Notes under the pieces: model-generated | What the model was told of the DNA's origin: nothing | The model's database searches: none | The model's input: only the letters and a program-made list of their open reading frames with translations | DNA from: Blastobasis lacticolella | Lineage: Eukaryota; Arthropoda; Insecta; Lepidoptera; Blastobasidae | DNA: 64,000 bases | Direction: 5' to 3' | NCBI GenBank assembly: GCA_905147135.1 | Contig: LR990044.1 | Span: 11,164,122-11,228,121 of the forward strand | Shown: positions 12,503 through 26,400 of the stretch, in pieces | How positions within the stretch are numbered: position 1 is the stretch's first letter | Layout: each line of letters starts with the position of its first letter | Translations under genes and position numbers: made by a program

Positions 12503-14254
12503 TTATTCAACTCGAAATTAGTCGTAACGTACCTTTAAATAATTACAAATAAGCAATTTTTTGGACCTGTGAACTTTTAATATGATTTTCTGTGGTAGGT
12601 AAATGCTACGTTTAGGCAAGTGAGATGTGACTTCCATTGTGAGCATGTCTCAAATAACATATTATGTATGTATCTATACTTGTGCGAAGCTACTAATATT
12701 TATGGCCAACAATTACCGCTTTCATATCTCATCATCATATCATCATATAAAGTCATATCTTTTGTCACCAAGTTCTTAAAAGAAACCTACACCTACACTT
12801 CCATTCCGCCAATCGGGCGTACAACCTGTCAACTTGATCACCTATACTCTATCACGGTCCTTCACTTTCGCGACTTTCTCCAGACGACGTGTTGGCCTGC
12901 GCGGGCGCACCTATCGGCCGCGACGCGAACAATGGACCGCTTGCGTCATATGCTGCCCTGGTACCTACTCGGGTAATGGGCTGCGAAGGATATGTGTATA
13001 TGTAATAGTAAGTGGTTAGTGATGTTTTTGAATTATGAATGAACGGCAATTTGAATAAATGGAAGCAATAAAGATAAGGAGAAAGAGGAGGAGAGGTAGG
13101 ATAAGGACGTCCGCCGACCTAAAAGCATGATGGAAGCAGTGCGATTAGAGGGCCAGCTCAAGGGAATTTAAAAAAATAGAAAATGTACGCGCAACTAGGA
13201 AAAGCCGTTAATTTATTTTGGTCTGCAAGAAATACTAATAATGCAAACAAATTTATTCATTAAAGTAGAATTATCTCTTAGTCTCCTACACTCTGTAAAG
13301 AAAAGTATCTTTGCTTCATACTCAACTTGCATTGCACACCCTTTCCATTATAAGTATGTATTTACGTGTTTAAAAAGTCACTGTTGATAGCAATACTCAA
13401 GCGGACGGTCTTGCTGGAACGCCAAGAGGGTCTGCTGATTCCTCTGTCTTGACCGTCGATCGCTTGCTCAAGAGGTATCCTCCCTTAAATGTGAAGAAGG
13501 GAAAATTATTTTATATCTTCTTCTAACTATAATAATATGTTTGAACAAGCTGTTGGTCTACCTAATAAAAAAAAATAAAAAAAAATAAAAAATGGCGACA
13601 AGATGCTTGAAACAAGACCGTTCCAGCTTGAAAATCTCAAAGCATATCATTCGTTACGTTTACAAAAAGGTATAGGCCAGTCTTAACTTACACAAAAAAT
13701 TGCTGAAATTGCTATAATTACGTATACGGTATACGGTATGTGTACTTACAAAATCCTTAGCGCCTGCGGGGATCTACTGCGCCTACGCATCTATTGTGCA
13801 ACACTATCTGATGGGCGGAGTATGCACCATGCGGACAATTAGAAAGTAATGCCACTCAGTGCGGCGTCATATCTTAAAACGATCATCACAGAAACAATAC
13901 GCGCCTTACGTATGAGATCATATCATGTAACATTAGCCTTATTATTCAGTTTCCTATTCACATGTACAAGCTACCCGGCCCGGCTTCGCGCAGGTACAAA
14001 ATACTATAGATAAACTTATGCCGCAACGAACATAGAATTACATACTGAAAGCTATCTACCAATATAAACCTTACTCTAAATTACTTAAATATGTAAAAAA
14101 ATTGCCCCGTTGCAGAATGAACGAGAATATGCCTAGAAGGCTGGCCGCGTTGCCCCGCTGGATCGCCAGGCTTATACGCTGTCCCAAATAGAGGACAGCC
14201 TTCTGGTCATTACTAATGGCTAGTGATACTTTTTAAAATATTATAAACTAGCAG
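12503..14254. other. Gene-free stretch
   Basis: The open frames at 12620-13049 overlap one another in several frames without splice sites or motifs, and I regard them as chance. Nothing else is recognised. Confidence 0.4.
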
Positions 14255-14450
14255 CCGCCCCGGCTTCGCACGGGTACCGCTTCGGGTACACGGGTATATA
14301 GCCTATGTCACCCGGGGATAGTGTAGCTTACCAACGGTGAAAGAATTTTTGAAATCGGTCCAGTAGTTTCGAAGCCTATTCAGTACAAACAAACAAACAA
14401 ATAAACAAAAAATCAAACCTTTTCTCTTTATAATATTAGTATAGATATGG
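14255..14450 (+). mobile_element. Lepidopteran retroelement 3' tail
   Basis: It contains GCCCCGGCTTCGCACGGGTA, then AAATCGGTCCAGTAGTTTCG, a CAAACAAACAAACAAATA run and TTTATAATATTAGTATAGAT. This block order is characteristic of a very common non-coding lepidopteran repeat. A fragment of a similar head is at 13970-14010. Confidence 0.65.
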
Positions 14451-16544
14451 TACTAAAATGGAAAAGTATTTACCTAAGCGCTATTGCTGCGCACTCTACA
14501 TAAAAAGCAAGACAGACATAAGAGGCTTAAATGTGTAATAGGGCTGCTGATAATTAATTAATTGGATATATGTTTATATCTACTCCTGAGTGTAAAAAGT
14601 AAACTTTTTTACGTCTCATGTTAATTAAGCATGACGTGTTTGTACCAGTGTCCAGTTAATTGTATTTATTGAAACAAGATAATTATTTAAAACAGATAAT
14701 TTTATTTATTGATATTATTTAGGACTAGTGGGCCCGACGCGACTTTGTTCACGTGGCTCTTATTATTACAAACACAACAAAAACACAACAAAACGAATAA
14801 GTACATCAATTGGTGCAGCCGTTCTGATATTATATGCAAACGTGAGTACCTTGCTACATAATTTTCACAACCACTCGGCGTTGAAGCGCCAATTACTTTC
14901 GACGTCGAATTCTCCCAGTTAAACGACCATAAACATCTCATTTGATGATGATGTTAATCTGTTGATGATTTTTTTTCACGCTTTTGGTTTTAATTGATAC
15001 GCAGTCACGGGCAGGTGCGCGCTTTGCTCACACGTTAGGTAATTGTTGCATTGCGCAGGCGACGCTCTAAACAATTTTCGCTGCAATTTCTACTTCTAAC
15101 TTATTTTGATGTCGTTAATGGCCAATTATTTTGTTGGAGCTGAAGTGGTTTTTCATCGTCAGATGTAATAATGTTTGATCGTAATATCATGTTCAAGTTA
15201 GAAACATGTTAGAAAGCGAGTTTTAGAACGATGCGCGTTCTTATTATTTTGAGCGAATAATCTGGGCTTCGAGTGGTATTCTAAAGTACGTTTACTACTG
15301 TTAGTATGATTACTTACAAAAGTAGTTTGTTTTTATTAAGGTATAGGTATAAATATATATTTTTTTATAGTACGATATTAAGTAGAAATTTCTAACCTTT
15401 TCAGCTAAAGATATCGTGGTAGGCCATTGTAGTATTACATTTTTGTGAGTCCCCCGGCCGGTAATCATAAGGTAGGTACATATCTTCCTACACAAGTTCC
15501 CTAATTACTCTTAATTATAAGTGAACAGGACTCATTAGGCTCGGGAAATTACCTAAAGGAAATATTTAATTAAATATTTTGCCTCTTGCAAATTGATAAA
15601 CTCGCTTAGGAAGCTATGTAATAAAACATCAAAGAAGGTACGATGAAACGGCGTTTTTTACAACGCGCAACAGATGTTTCAATAATCGACACGAAAGGGA
15701 TAATTTGAATTTCGAACCGCAACACAACAGGTGTCCACCGACAGTTTTGATTATCTTTAACATAAAATTTAGTGTCTATATTCAATATAAAAATGAACAT
15801 AATGTACGATCTACTTACTTCTATATAATGAATAAATCGGAATCTTATTGTCGTATTTTGCACTGACTAGACAAAACACAATATTTATAAAAAATATTAA
15901 TTCATTTATTCATTGTGTTTGGTATCAAGCTCTGATGTAGAAGTCTCGAGCCGCTCAAAGGGCTTCCGACGTGGTTTACTGCTCATAACGTCTGAGATTA
16001 ATTGTTAATAAATAAAGTAAGGCGCGTTGATGTCTTTTAAATGAAAGCTTATAAGTACCGCGTTCATATCTTGTTTCGCCATTGCCATTAGTTTCGTTCA
16101 GTTTTTTTTTTCCTTTAGAACTTCAGGAGTGTTAGGTACCCCGGTATATAAACGAACATGTGATATTAAAATCTTACATACGAGACGAATTTTATTAGGG
16201 AAAAGAAGGACATTATTTATAAAGGATATTTCATAGGAGTATGTTTGAATGTCAAACGAAAGCTGTCAATAATATCACCGTCAATACATATATATATAGG
16301 CACTAGATTAGCCCAGTGTCTATTAACTTAATAGGATTATCCATGGTATTGCCGTCGTAATCAGGTGGTTTCACGCACGTATTGCAATTTAGAGATTATT
16401 ACTTTACTGGCTGCAATTCTAGTAGTACCTGCAACGCTTCACATAACTTTCTGTTTTCTGAGTTTGAGAATTGCACAGAATAGTTTCATGGTCTGAATCT
16501 TTTTCAAATCACTTAAGATGTGAGGTAGGATAACGTAGACGTGA
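14451..16544. other. Gene-free stretch
   Basis: AT-rich sequence with small open frames on both strands and no family motif. A short piece of family C (GGGCCCGACGCGACTTTG) lies at 14730-14760. Confidence 0.4.
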
Positions 16545-16765
16545 TCATCATCATGATGATAGCGAACCCGCGCAGTACGCGAGGGCCCAGGGTCCGCCTT
16601 CCCGCTTCTCCTGGCCTACCTCTCTCAATCTTCGGCATACTTGGTGGAGTGTTTCATGGCGACGTCAAGCCATCGCTTCTTGGGCCGGCCTCTCCTTCCC
16701 GTGCCTGGATGGGGTGGTATGGCCAGACACTTGTTCCCGCGTAATTTGCAGGTCTTCGCAAGACG
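16545..16765 (-). mobile_element. RTE-like LINE 3' fragment
   Basis: The minus-strand translation includes RRGRPKKRWLDVAMKHSTK followed by YAEDRER. This is the C-terminal tail of the RTE-like LINE seen at 52440-54160. ATCATCATGATGAT at the boundary is the reverse of the usual GATGATGA tail. Confidence 0.7.
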
Positions 16766-17284
16766 TGGCTTCATGTACCTCAACGGCCGGCACCATATCC
16801 GTTCCCCTTAGGTTGCAGATGTCCTGGACGACGGTGGTCGCCATCAGGTGGACCATCCGTTCGAGATAATAAAAAAAAACCTGACTCGCGCGATTTACTA
16901 TTAGGGAAAAGCTAACTCGCCACAGTCTCAGCCGTCAGTCAGCACTGAGACCTTGAGCAGGTGAGGTAGGCTTGGGCCCATGAGATGGTGGTGGGCCCCA
17001 CAATTTCCCATTGGAGTTAACAACAGAGAAGTTTCTCTTGATTCATTCGTAATATTTATGCCATGCTGAAATCTGTTATCAAACCAATGAGGTGATAAAA
17101 ATTCATACCGACGCTCCGACCGAGATGGTCGTGCAATAGTAAAACATGCCGTGAATGTTATTTACTAATAGCCTACAGGCGTGAAGTGGAATGTTTAATA
17201 CACATTGGTGACTAAAAGGTGAAAAGTAAGCAATCTGTGTTTGGTGACGTAGACTTTCTTATTAATTTTATTTCATTATATGAT

Positions 17285-17740
17285 TAATTCGAGTAGGCTA
17301 CACAGCCATTAGACTCATCAGGTGGTAGGACCTCAACCCTGAGGAATTTGCCTGGGTGAGTACCACCGCCATATCTATTTGTGCCGCCAAGCAACAATGT
17401 TTGTATTGTTGTGTTCCGGTTTGAAGGATAAGGTAGTTAGCGCAATTACAGGCATGAGGTATTTCATCTTAGTCCTCATAGTGACAATGTACCTACGGTT
17501 CTGCATTTTTGTTGCTTACAACCTCAATGCATGCAATCGTAGATGTTATGGGCGACAGTTACCGCTTATCATCAGTTGGGCTCTCTACTCGTTTATCACT
17601 GCGTAGTAAAAAACCACGCCCATTGGTTGGAGGCGACTTCTGTCATAGAGGCGGATCCATAAACCAGTTAATGCTAAACAACCAGCCCTCCACAATGTAG
17701 AGGACTCCAGTCCAGCAGTGGACTATTATCGACTGACGTA
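17285..17740 (+). mobile_element. BMC1-like LINE tail fused to another repeat
   Basis: Positions 17310-17600 carry CATCAGGTGGTAGGACCTC, a GGTGAGTACCACCGCCATAT block, CGGTTTGAAGGATAAGGTAG and GATGTTATGGGCGACAGTTA in the order of the Bombyx BMC1 3' region. Positions 17610-17740 end in CCAGTCCAGCAGTGGAC, as in other tails here. A second BMC1-like scrap is at 57791-57900. Confidence 0.6.
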
Positions 17741-19549
17741 AAGATATCATTCCGACTACTCTTGCAACAACGACACCCACACCCATCTTCGCCCATAGTA
17801 ACCATAGCCGACTAGGCAACCATCGTTGCGTATAGCACCCAAACCATACTTAAAGTAAGCAATATCAGCCGCCCATATTGGCCAACGGTATACCGAGCCC
17901 GGTAATTGGTCTCGGTATGCGCACGCGCCGCCCCCAGCAATTAACTACAGCAAGGACTTAACTGTAGCAAGCGAAGGCGTGATACAGGTGATTAGGTGAA
18001 AGACACGCGACTGACGAACCGCTATAAGCCTAGAAGGTCTTTGCCCAGGGTGCAGGTCTGGAACGATGATTTTGACTGATATAGTTAAGTTATTTAGACT
18101 CTCATGTCAATAGTGAAGGTATCTAGTCAGACAAGTACCTAAATTATGAATAAAATCGTATTCTACTTATAGATATGACGTTTTTAATTTTATGCAACAT
18201 CGAAGCTGAAGGAAGTAACATATATAAGTTATAACATTTACCTTCAACATGAATTCAGAATAGCCAATGCATATACCATGTGATTAGGCTATTTTAGCTT
18301 TAAGTCCGCCTTTGTACTATTTTGTGCATGAAGATTTAATAAATAAATAAATAAATAAATTATGAACTGGCATGAAATGCCTCTTGACATTTTAAATACC
18401 TAATTCTTTTATGCCGCGGAACACATCCAGCCTTATCAAGTATTGTTTGTTGACCAGAATCTTATTATGTGCGACGTCTTTCTTACTCTCTATCTACAGG
18501 GTTCCAAAGAAGTTTCGTAATTAAAATCACTGTATAGGTACCCAATATTACACATCTTTAGAGAGCAAAAATCCAATTTCAATCTTAGACAGGTATGAAC
18601 GTTTCTCGCGAAATAAATAGCGAAAATGACTCAATTTGTCGCCGCAAAAACAAACTAGGAACAGCTTTTATTCAAATCTATACCAGTCATTCCAATCTAT
18701 TGTCAGACAGCAACGAGATTGCATTCAAACGAACGCAATCGAAAGATTTCAGCTCTGAAATCACAGTTACATCATAACTACAGTTACAGCTATCGTGATT
18801 TAATTCACAATGTACATGTGATATAATGCCGTACGCGACATTATATTATGAAGAAGATGATTAGGTATATTATGGTACGAATTTGTAACAATGACACACA
18901 ATAGGAGATTACTCGTATAATAGAGATCGTCGTTTACAGCCTCCAATAATAGGAGCAGATTCTATAGAAGGTAATGTACAAATAATATCATGAAAGGCTG
19001 AGCCTAGTGCGTGACCTGTTAGTAAACAGTCGAGAACACGTATTATGATCGTAACGATTTTAGTTCTGCAGAAACACTTGTGGCAAAGGCGGCTTAAAGA
19101 TATCATGTTACATTACCAAAAATAAAATAAAAATTAGTGATTAGTGAGCAATAGGATATCTTTCCACATCTGTTATTCAGAAACATCTGGCAATATACGA
19201 AAGAATATTACTTAAAAAGAAAAAAATATATGGGATGCCTACTCTTACCCTGGTCCTTTTATGGGGTTTGCCATGGAGATAATTTATCCTCATCTGTTAT
19301 TTAATAGAGTTATATGTCAAATGAAAGGCATTTTTTCCCCTATCCAACAATATACGGTTGTCTATACAACATTCATAAATTACATTTCATATTTTATGAA
19401 TATTTACCGATTTTTTTAATAACAGATAATATTATAATGGCCGAATCTAATAGCGCCGCGTCGTGCCAAAACCGTCGTCTAGTAACTTTCTCACTTTATT
19501 AAGAAATTCTTGGAGGTAATATCGCAATTTCTTTAAAAGAATTACGTTT
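17741..19549. other. Gene-free stretch
   Basis: No exon recognised. A short (AATA)n run lies at 18338-18360. The open frame at 18595-18777 has no motif. Confidence 0.4.
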
Positions 19550-19589
19550 AAGTTAGGTATCTACTAGAATCCTAGTAGATACCTAACTT
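19550..19589. repeat. Perfect hairpin, 18-bp stem, 4-base loop
   Basis: AAGTTAGGTATCTACTAG (19550-19567) and its exact complement (19572-19589) are separated by AATC. Confidence 0.95.
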
Positions 19590-21419
19590 CACAACACCTT
19601 CAAGGATCACAGGTTAGGTATTTTTTACAAACTGTATAACATGACTAGTTCTTTATATCTACCTACTGGTTTTTGTTGGCAACCGAGCTGAATTAAATCT
19701 AGACGCAAGACTGGCAATAAGATAAACTGAATGCAGTGTAGACTAAGCTGTGAGCTAAGTATAATCCTTTGCTATCTCACGCACGTCGCATAAAGAGATA
19801 TAAAAGGCTCAGCACATGCTACTGAATAGTTTGTTACAAAGATGTCTGGGTACATACTTAATTTTAGATTGTGTGGAGAATGACTTGGTGACGTGACTCA
19901 TTCCTATAGAACGACCTATAGAACGGATCAGGAAAAACCAGGTCCTAATAGTGACAACTCACCTGCGCTGCGTCATCATTATTAGATGAAGCCTTTGTAT
20001 GACTCGTAGAGAGCGATAGTTACCGCTTTCTATCATGTAGGCTGTCTGCTAAAAGAACAACGGAATTACACTTCATCAACCGTGGCTATCTAAAATTAAC
20101 GAGAAAAGCGCTATTCTTATCAAACTTAAATGACATTTCTCCGAAACCAACACAGTTCGTTCAGAAAGGTATCAGCGCCCCTTCATCGGTCACGACCGCT
20201 CTGCCCCTGATCTTCCTCCTTATCTCGCGGAACCGCCACAATGGTGGTTTCTCCCACGTTTTTGTCCGTCTGTACGTGCGCCTTATGTCATACTGTGTAA
20301 TGAATGACACCGTTCTTCATTAACGATTGTTCTTTTACCCGGGCAAGGCAACGAGTTTTTGTGCTGTGCAACCGATTATGGGTTGGGTAATTAGTCGATT
20401 AGAATATTGTTCGCGGTTCTGTTAATTAGAGACACGTGATTAAGTTTTGTGTGGATACAAGTTTTTGCAGTTGACAAATTTGTTTTTCTCATTTACTTCC
20501 TGGAGCTATTTGCTTTCCGTTATGGGCGGTGTACGTACAGTTTTTTTAGTTTAATGTTTAATATACAGTTTAGTGTGCAGCACGGGTGGTGATCAGAAGG
20601 TGGTGTCCTATTTTGTTGAGTACGGTGTTTAGTTCATTACAATTTTTATTTTTTATTTTCGACACTTTTATACATGCGACAGGGGGCACAAGTAATACCA
20701 CTGCTTGCTACAAACACACAAGTTTAATATGGAAGTAACGTTATACTCATATGTACAATAGGCACAGAATATTTATATACCTGTCCGTCTATTTCGCTAG
20801 CTATCAATAATAATAATAAATACTAGGTTTTGAGGCTGTGAAGTGGCACCTGAATGATGAGTGTTAAGTGTATTGCGAATTTAAACAATACAAATTAATG
20901 CGATTTAAAGAAAGACATAAATCTGTCAGACCTATACCTATGCCACATAATCACACCTACCTATACCACATCATACCTAATCATTTCTAAATGCCAAGAA
21001 AACACACTAAGTATACAAATTTTATGCAAATTTCGTAATTGTATGGTACATAATGACCCCACATGCCAGCACATACCCACAAACCGTGGGGCCTTAATTA
21101 TCCCATTATGACTCGCATAAAACAATACTAATGCGTTGTGGATACACGTATGAATGATGATTTATACCTAACTGCAAGCAGAAACGTTTTTTGCGGCTCG
21201 TATCCTTTGTTTTCGGATTAACAAAGGCTTACCTTAATTGACAGCTATTCTACATATCCCAGCCAGCGCCTCCTTCCATAGAGGGTTTGCCAGACGCTTG
21301 GTAGGCGAGATGAATTACTTGCTATTTCGAAGTACCAATGACACTAGCAGAAAATGCTGCCACAAATTTTCTGCGTAACGTAAATAACTACTAGTTACGG
21401 TCAGCGTCCAGGTATATCA
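19590..21419. other. Gene-free stretch
   Basis: No coding or RNA feature recognised. A locally GC-richer patch at about 20170-20290 has no consistent open frame. Confidence 0.4.
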
Positions 21420-21720
21420 CCCTTGAGCAAAAGGGGTAAGTTTAGTCAACATTGGACTGATAAAATCAGTTTTGACATCATGGTCAAGATTCTTTTGATT
21501 TGATGCCAAAATGCTATTAATATAGGTATTGCTTGCTTGACGGCGCAGTGTCGGTGGGATATTACGGGGCCCACTGAAAAACAGCGTTGTGGTTCGCGGC
21601 AAGTAGCCACAACATGATGCTAAGGATGTCCACGAAAAATGCCAATGGGATCCCAATACTTGTCTCTGTGTTTTATGTACCGATTTTTTTTTGTGTTTAA
21701 TTTTATTGTATTGCAAAATT
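21420..21720 (-). mobile_element. LINE fragment shared with 51235-51400
   Basis: On the minus strand it runs from CGGTACATAAAACACAGAGA through a TGGCATTTTTCGTGGACATC block and TGTGGCTACTTGCCGCGAAC to CCGACACTGCGCCGTCAAGC. The same blocks lie in the same order on the plus strand at 51235-51400, immediately before a LINE ORF2 tail. Confidence 0.6.
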
Positions 21721-22059
21721 ACAATTCATTAATTAATTATTAGTGTTTGTGTCGTGGCGTCCTTTGTTATAAATGTTTACTTTCTTTCTTTCTTAAAATA
21801 CGAGAAATCAGTAAGGAAATACATCTTGCTTACACTCGTAAGAAGAACTACCACCTCCTAACACATATTGAAATGACACACTTAACCCCAAAAATATTGG
21901 AAAAGTTATCTACCTTCCTAAACTACCATTTTTTTTTGCTCTTTACTTAACCCAAACCCGCACTGTGTCAAGAAGATTACGCTACGCGAATCACAAATTG
22001 GCGCGTGATACATATTTATCGCGGGCATGAACAAAACATTTACATCATTCAGTTGATAA

Positions 22060-22211
22060 ACGTCGCGGAATGCGCGCGCGCAAACGTGGGAAAGGCATTG
22101 AGCCGGCGCAAGAGCACAATAAAGACCGGTATTCGCCATTGTGAAGTTTTTCAGTGTTTACTTGGTGTTTACTTCACCTCACCTCGTACTTGCTTAATCG
22201 CATCCGCGAGG
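22060..22211 (+). promoter_or_regulatory. Candidate promoter and 5' UTR exon of the SDR gene
   Basis: A CpG-rich patch (GAATGCGCGCGCGCAAACG) precedes an arthropod initiator-like TTTTTCAGTGTTTAC at about 22148-22162. A plausible donor, GAG followed by GTATGC, is near 22210. The first coding exon has an acceptor at 23275, so at least one 5' UTR exon must lie upstream, and this is the best candidate I can see. Without transcript data it remains a guess. Confidence 0.25.
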
Positions 22212-22997
22212 TATGCGTCCACAATGGACTGTCCGGCTCCGGTCACTGCGTAAATGAGTCGGTTACGGTTGGTGGCGATTACGTCTTGTCAACGGAGAAA
22301 TGGTAGTGCTTATTGGGATTTCTTTTACAGGGAAGGTTTTTCAGAAACTCTGGAAGAAATGCTTGATCGGAGTTGTACTTCACTTACTAATAGGGCGCTA
22401 TTACGATTGGTCGTTTGCACGGATTCTGACACATTCGAGATTGAGACTAGTGTGGGTCCATAAGCGCAATCGTGTTTGTTCGCTTTTGCACAAATTTACC
22501 CGGCATCCTGTTCTGTACCTGAATTAAAGGATACGATAAATTAATAATTTATAACACAACGCTTATTGATAGTAACACATAGCTTATGGATTGATGTTTA
22601 TAAACAGGCGTGGTCTATCAGCGCGTCGGTAAGAGCTTCATACCAGACACACAGTTAAAAAAGTAAAAAAAAAAGAAGAATTTGCTAATGTAGTTACCTG
22701 GCAACTGATCGGATACCTTAATTCGGGTAAACGATTCCTAGTAATCGCGTCTTTAAAAAAACTGTGTCTAGACAACTAGAGTTCTTTGTTTGTACCTACT
22801 TGTATCTTATAGTAACTATATACCTACCTCGCTTCCATTTCTAAAGTTTTTGCGGACTGTACTGAAGGTCAACTAAGTTAATTTGTCGTGTACTACTCGT
22901 AATAGAGTAGGTGCAGTCGTTTAATTTACGGAAATGAGAATTGTAAAAACTCCTATGCCGTAAGCAAGAAAGTTGGAAATAGGTACTTACTTACCTA

Positions 22998-23222
22998 GCC
23001 GTGTGGTGTCCGGCAGAGTAGAATAGCACCAACCCATTAAACTCGTGGGTGTCGTACAAGGCGACTAATGTTTTCGATGCAAATAATCTATATTCCATTG
23101 TTATATTTATAACACTGCGATCTCCAACCCGCCTGCCAAGCTTGAAGATTATGGCAATAACCTCTCCTTTCGTGGGAGAGTCCCTAAGTTCTGCAGTGGA
23201 CTGTTATGGGCTGTAATGATGA
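22998..23222 (+). repeat. Interspersed repeat family A
   Basis: A plus-strand copy from GCCGTGTGGTGTCCGGC to GGACTGTTATGGGCTGTAAT, ending in TGATGATGA. It lies just upstream of the acceptor of the first coding SDR exon. Confidence 0.75.
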
Positions 23223-23296
23223 TGAAAGGACTCTCATAATGTAAATAAAACTAACAAAACCCTTTCTCTCCACAGACGATGTCCCACTAACCGACG

Positions 23297-23467
23297 ATGG
23301 ACACACTGACGTGGCTGTCACTGGGGCTGCAGCTCGGTGCGCTGTGCAGCATCGTGGGCGCCCTGCTCCTGTACCTGCTGCGAAAGGTCCGCGTGGCGGA
23401 GGTGGCGCCAGCGGACAGCGCCAAGACCGTGCTCGTCACCTCCGTGGATACCGCTTTGGGGTTGCAG
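23297..23467 (+). CDS. SDR gene coding exon 1
   Basis: Encodes residues 1-57: the transmembrane anchor and the degraded nucleotide-binding loop. The exon itself begins at 23276 after a CTCTCCACAG acceptor, so 21 nt of 5' UTR are included. The donor is CAG|GTACGT; phase 0. Confidence 0.85.
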
Positions 23468-26400
23468 GTACGTACTCCATGCGCAAAATACTACAATCAT
23501 CATCATAATTTTGACGACTGGAGTGGTTCAGTGATCAACATGCCGTCTGCCACGCAAGAGGTCCGGGTTCGATTCCCGGCCGGGCAGAAATTGAAATGAT
23601 GAATTTTAATTTCTTTTACGGGTCTGGATGTTCTATGTATAATAAGTATGTAGTTAAAGGTATATAAGTAGTTTATCAGTTATCTAGCACGCATAACACA
23701 AGCTTTGCTTACTTTGTGGCTAGATGGCGCTGTGTGAATTTGTCCACGATTATTTATATTTATATTTATTTATTTATTTATCTCGGCGTCATGACACGGT
23801 TGCGCTCCCGCACGGCCCGGGGTCCATCACGAAATGGTGCAACGGCGGACGTAAAGTTAAAATAGCCTTGTCCACCTCTCAACCAAGAGATAGTGAGATT
23901 AGGAAAAGGTAGGTAAAGAGTATCTGATAGGTAGGTAATATAAGAAAGGTCGCTTGCCTATAGTGAAAAGCTATAAATGCAAAAAAAAACACTTCAAGTC
24001 TGATCTCCTAATAATTTTTGGGAACAATAAAAAAGATGAAGTAGGTAGCAATAAGTATGTACTACCTATAGCAAATAATGCATCATAACCCCACTTTAAA
24101 CTCGCAGTAGGTAAGTAAGTAGATAGTGAGTTCACGTAATTGGGGCCTTACGAAAGAAAACACGTCTTGTGACAGGTTTTTCGACGATACACGTTTCGCA
24201 ATAAATTTCACAGAAACTGTAATTTCATAATTTGGCATTACTTGACTGATCATTTATTATTGCCTATTAAGGGGTGCCTTAGACGATCCGTCTGATGAAA
24301 AGCGGCCACCGTCGAATCATATGCAACCTTATTTACAGTCAGCTGCACAGTTAAAGACCATAACATACCTACATTAAATGTATGGGGGTCCGTTCACTCT
24401 GCAGCTAACTGTACCTACGTAACTACACTAAAATGCCGAATTCCGTATGTCATATTCTGACATCTACGACAAAGTAATGTTTGTCCCGACGCGGAGTCAC
24501 TGGTTCATGGAGAAGTAGAAACTACCTATGTATTGAAGAACGCGTGCCCATCAAACCTAACCAAAACCACCACTTTCAACCCTCAGATCGCGACATACCT
24601 GAGCGGTCGTGGCTGGCGCGTGATAGGAGGCTGCCGAGCTGGTGGTCTTGGCGCGAGACTGGCCGAGTCCTGGCTGGCAGCCCAAGCGGGCTCCCCGAAC
24701 GACCCGCCCCCGCGACTGGCGACCCTCGAGCTGGATGTGACCAGGGAAGACATGCTGGAAGAGGCAGCTAGGGCCACGGCGCAGCATTTGCCGGCTGGTG
24801 AGCATGGTAAGTCGATGATGCAGCATATAATTTGCAGTAAAAGTAGGTTTCGTCATCCGTTATATTTAAGTCGGATGAAGTTGTCCCACTAAGGTTCCCC
24901 ATAATACATTTATAATTAATTTATTATTAATTATGTCCAATTGCAGGACTAGGCGATGATAATAACATCGCTTTACGTAACAAGTAGGTATCTTATATAC
25001 CTACTGCCTACTAGGGGGTACCTAGGTACGGTATTGCGATAATCCGAAAGTCAAGGCGATTGCACTTTTTAAATCAATATCTACTTTAAATCAATCAAAA
25101 GTCGTCGATCAAAAGTCGTCGTCATTATGCACCATTTTTTATACGAATTTCACACCTAACTACCTACCACCATAATACCAGACAATAAAATACATACCTA
25201 CATTATACCAAAACAATTTTAGATAGATTGCTGTTTTGCTTAATAGTAAATCTAATCGTACAGAAAAAAAAAACAAAAACGTATTTGCACTGCCCGGGAA
25301 TCGAACCCGGGTCGCAAGAATGGGAATCTTGCATGATACCACTACACCAGCAGTGCTTGAGATATTGTGGCGAAATTAGCCTACACATTGGTAATAACCT
25401 TAAACAATTTTCTAATTAGATATTACTTTTAATAGATAACAATGCATTCGTCAAAAATTAAAGAAATAATAATACAATATCAAACTTTTACGAAGAACGA
25501 CTCCATGTCAAAAGGCAACGCCATCTAGCGGAGCTCGCTGTACTAACGTAGCAATTGATTAGCCAAACAACCCAACCCAACCAGTCAGCTTGCTCAACTC
25601 CTTGTGATAGCGAATACAAGATAATTAGCTGACAATACCAGAGATGGCGCTCCATACGCTATTAAAAGCGGTGAGGTCTTGTGTTGCGTTTGGAAAGTTA
25701 TTAGTAGGTATTGAAAATAATAGGAATGTACTTACATCTCACTAGCAAGAAATATCAGTAACACCGTGAGCTGTAAACATTAGCCGTCTGAAGTCCGGTA
25801 AAGTAGATTAGCACCAACCTCTTCCACTTACGGATGTCGTACGTAGGGGCTGCTAGTACCTACCTACCTCTGTAGACAGCAGCGTTTATTGTTGAGTATA
25901 TATAAGCAATGCGATCTCTAACCTGCCTGCCAAGCGTGAAAATTAGATATGAAAAAAAAACACTAAACTTGAAGAGTCTCAAGTCCAGCGGTGGTCCAGT
26001 GGTGGTGGATGTGTGGAAACGGAGCCTCCACACATCCACCAACTCAACTCACACTTCCTCGGCGACAGAAATATATAGATGAGGCGGCACTCACCAAAAG
26101 ATTCCTCAGACGACCGAGTCCTTTGCTTACTTACTAAGGACAGCTTGCAAAATAAATGTGTGTAATTTTAAATGTGTTAATTCTTTAACACTTTTAAAAT
26201 TAACTTCAGTTTGTATGAAATTTTGTGTTTGTCTTAAGCTAAATTAATAACAATAATTATACTATAAGTATAAAAAATCTTCTCCGCGTTAATGTCCCAG
26301 TTGTGCTCTCGCGCACGAGGGCTCGGGGTCCGCCTTGACCATGATCCAGGATTTGGCATAAATAATCAAATACGTTTAAGATTTTGGTACAAGCCGCCCT

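Noticed and set aside
12620..12976. 118-codon plus-strand open frame
   Set aside because: Overlapping open frames in other phases, no splice sites and no motif; looks like chance.
24557..24856. 99-codon minus-strand open frame
   Set aside because: Shadow of GC-rich SDR exon 2 on the other strand.
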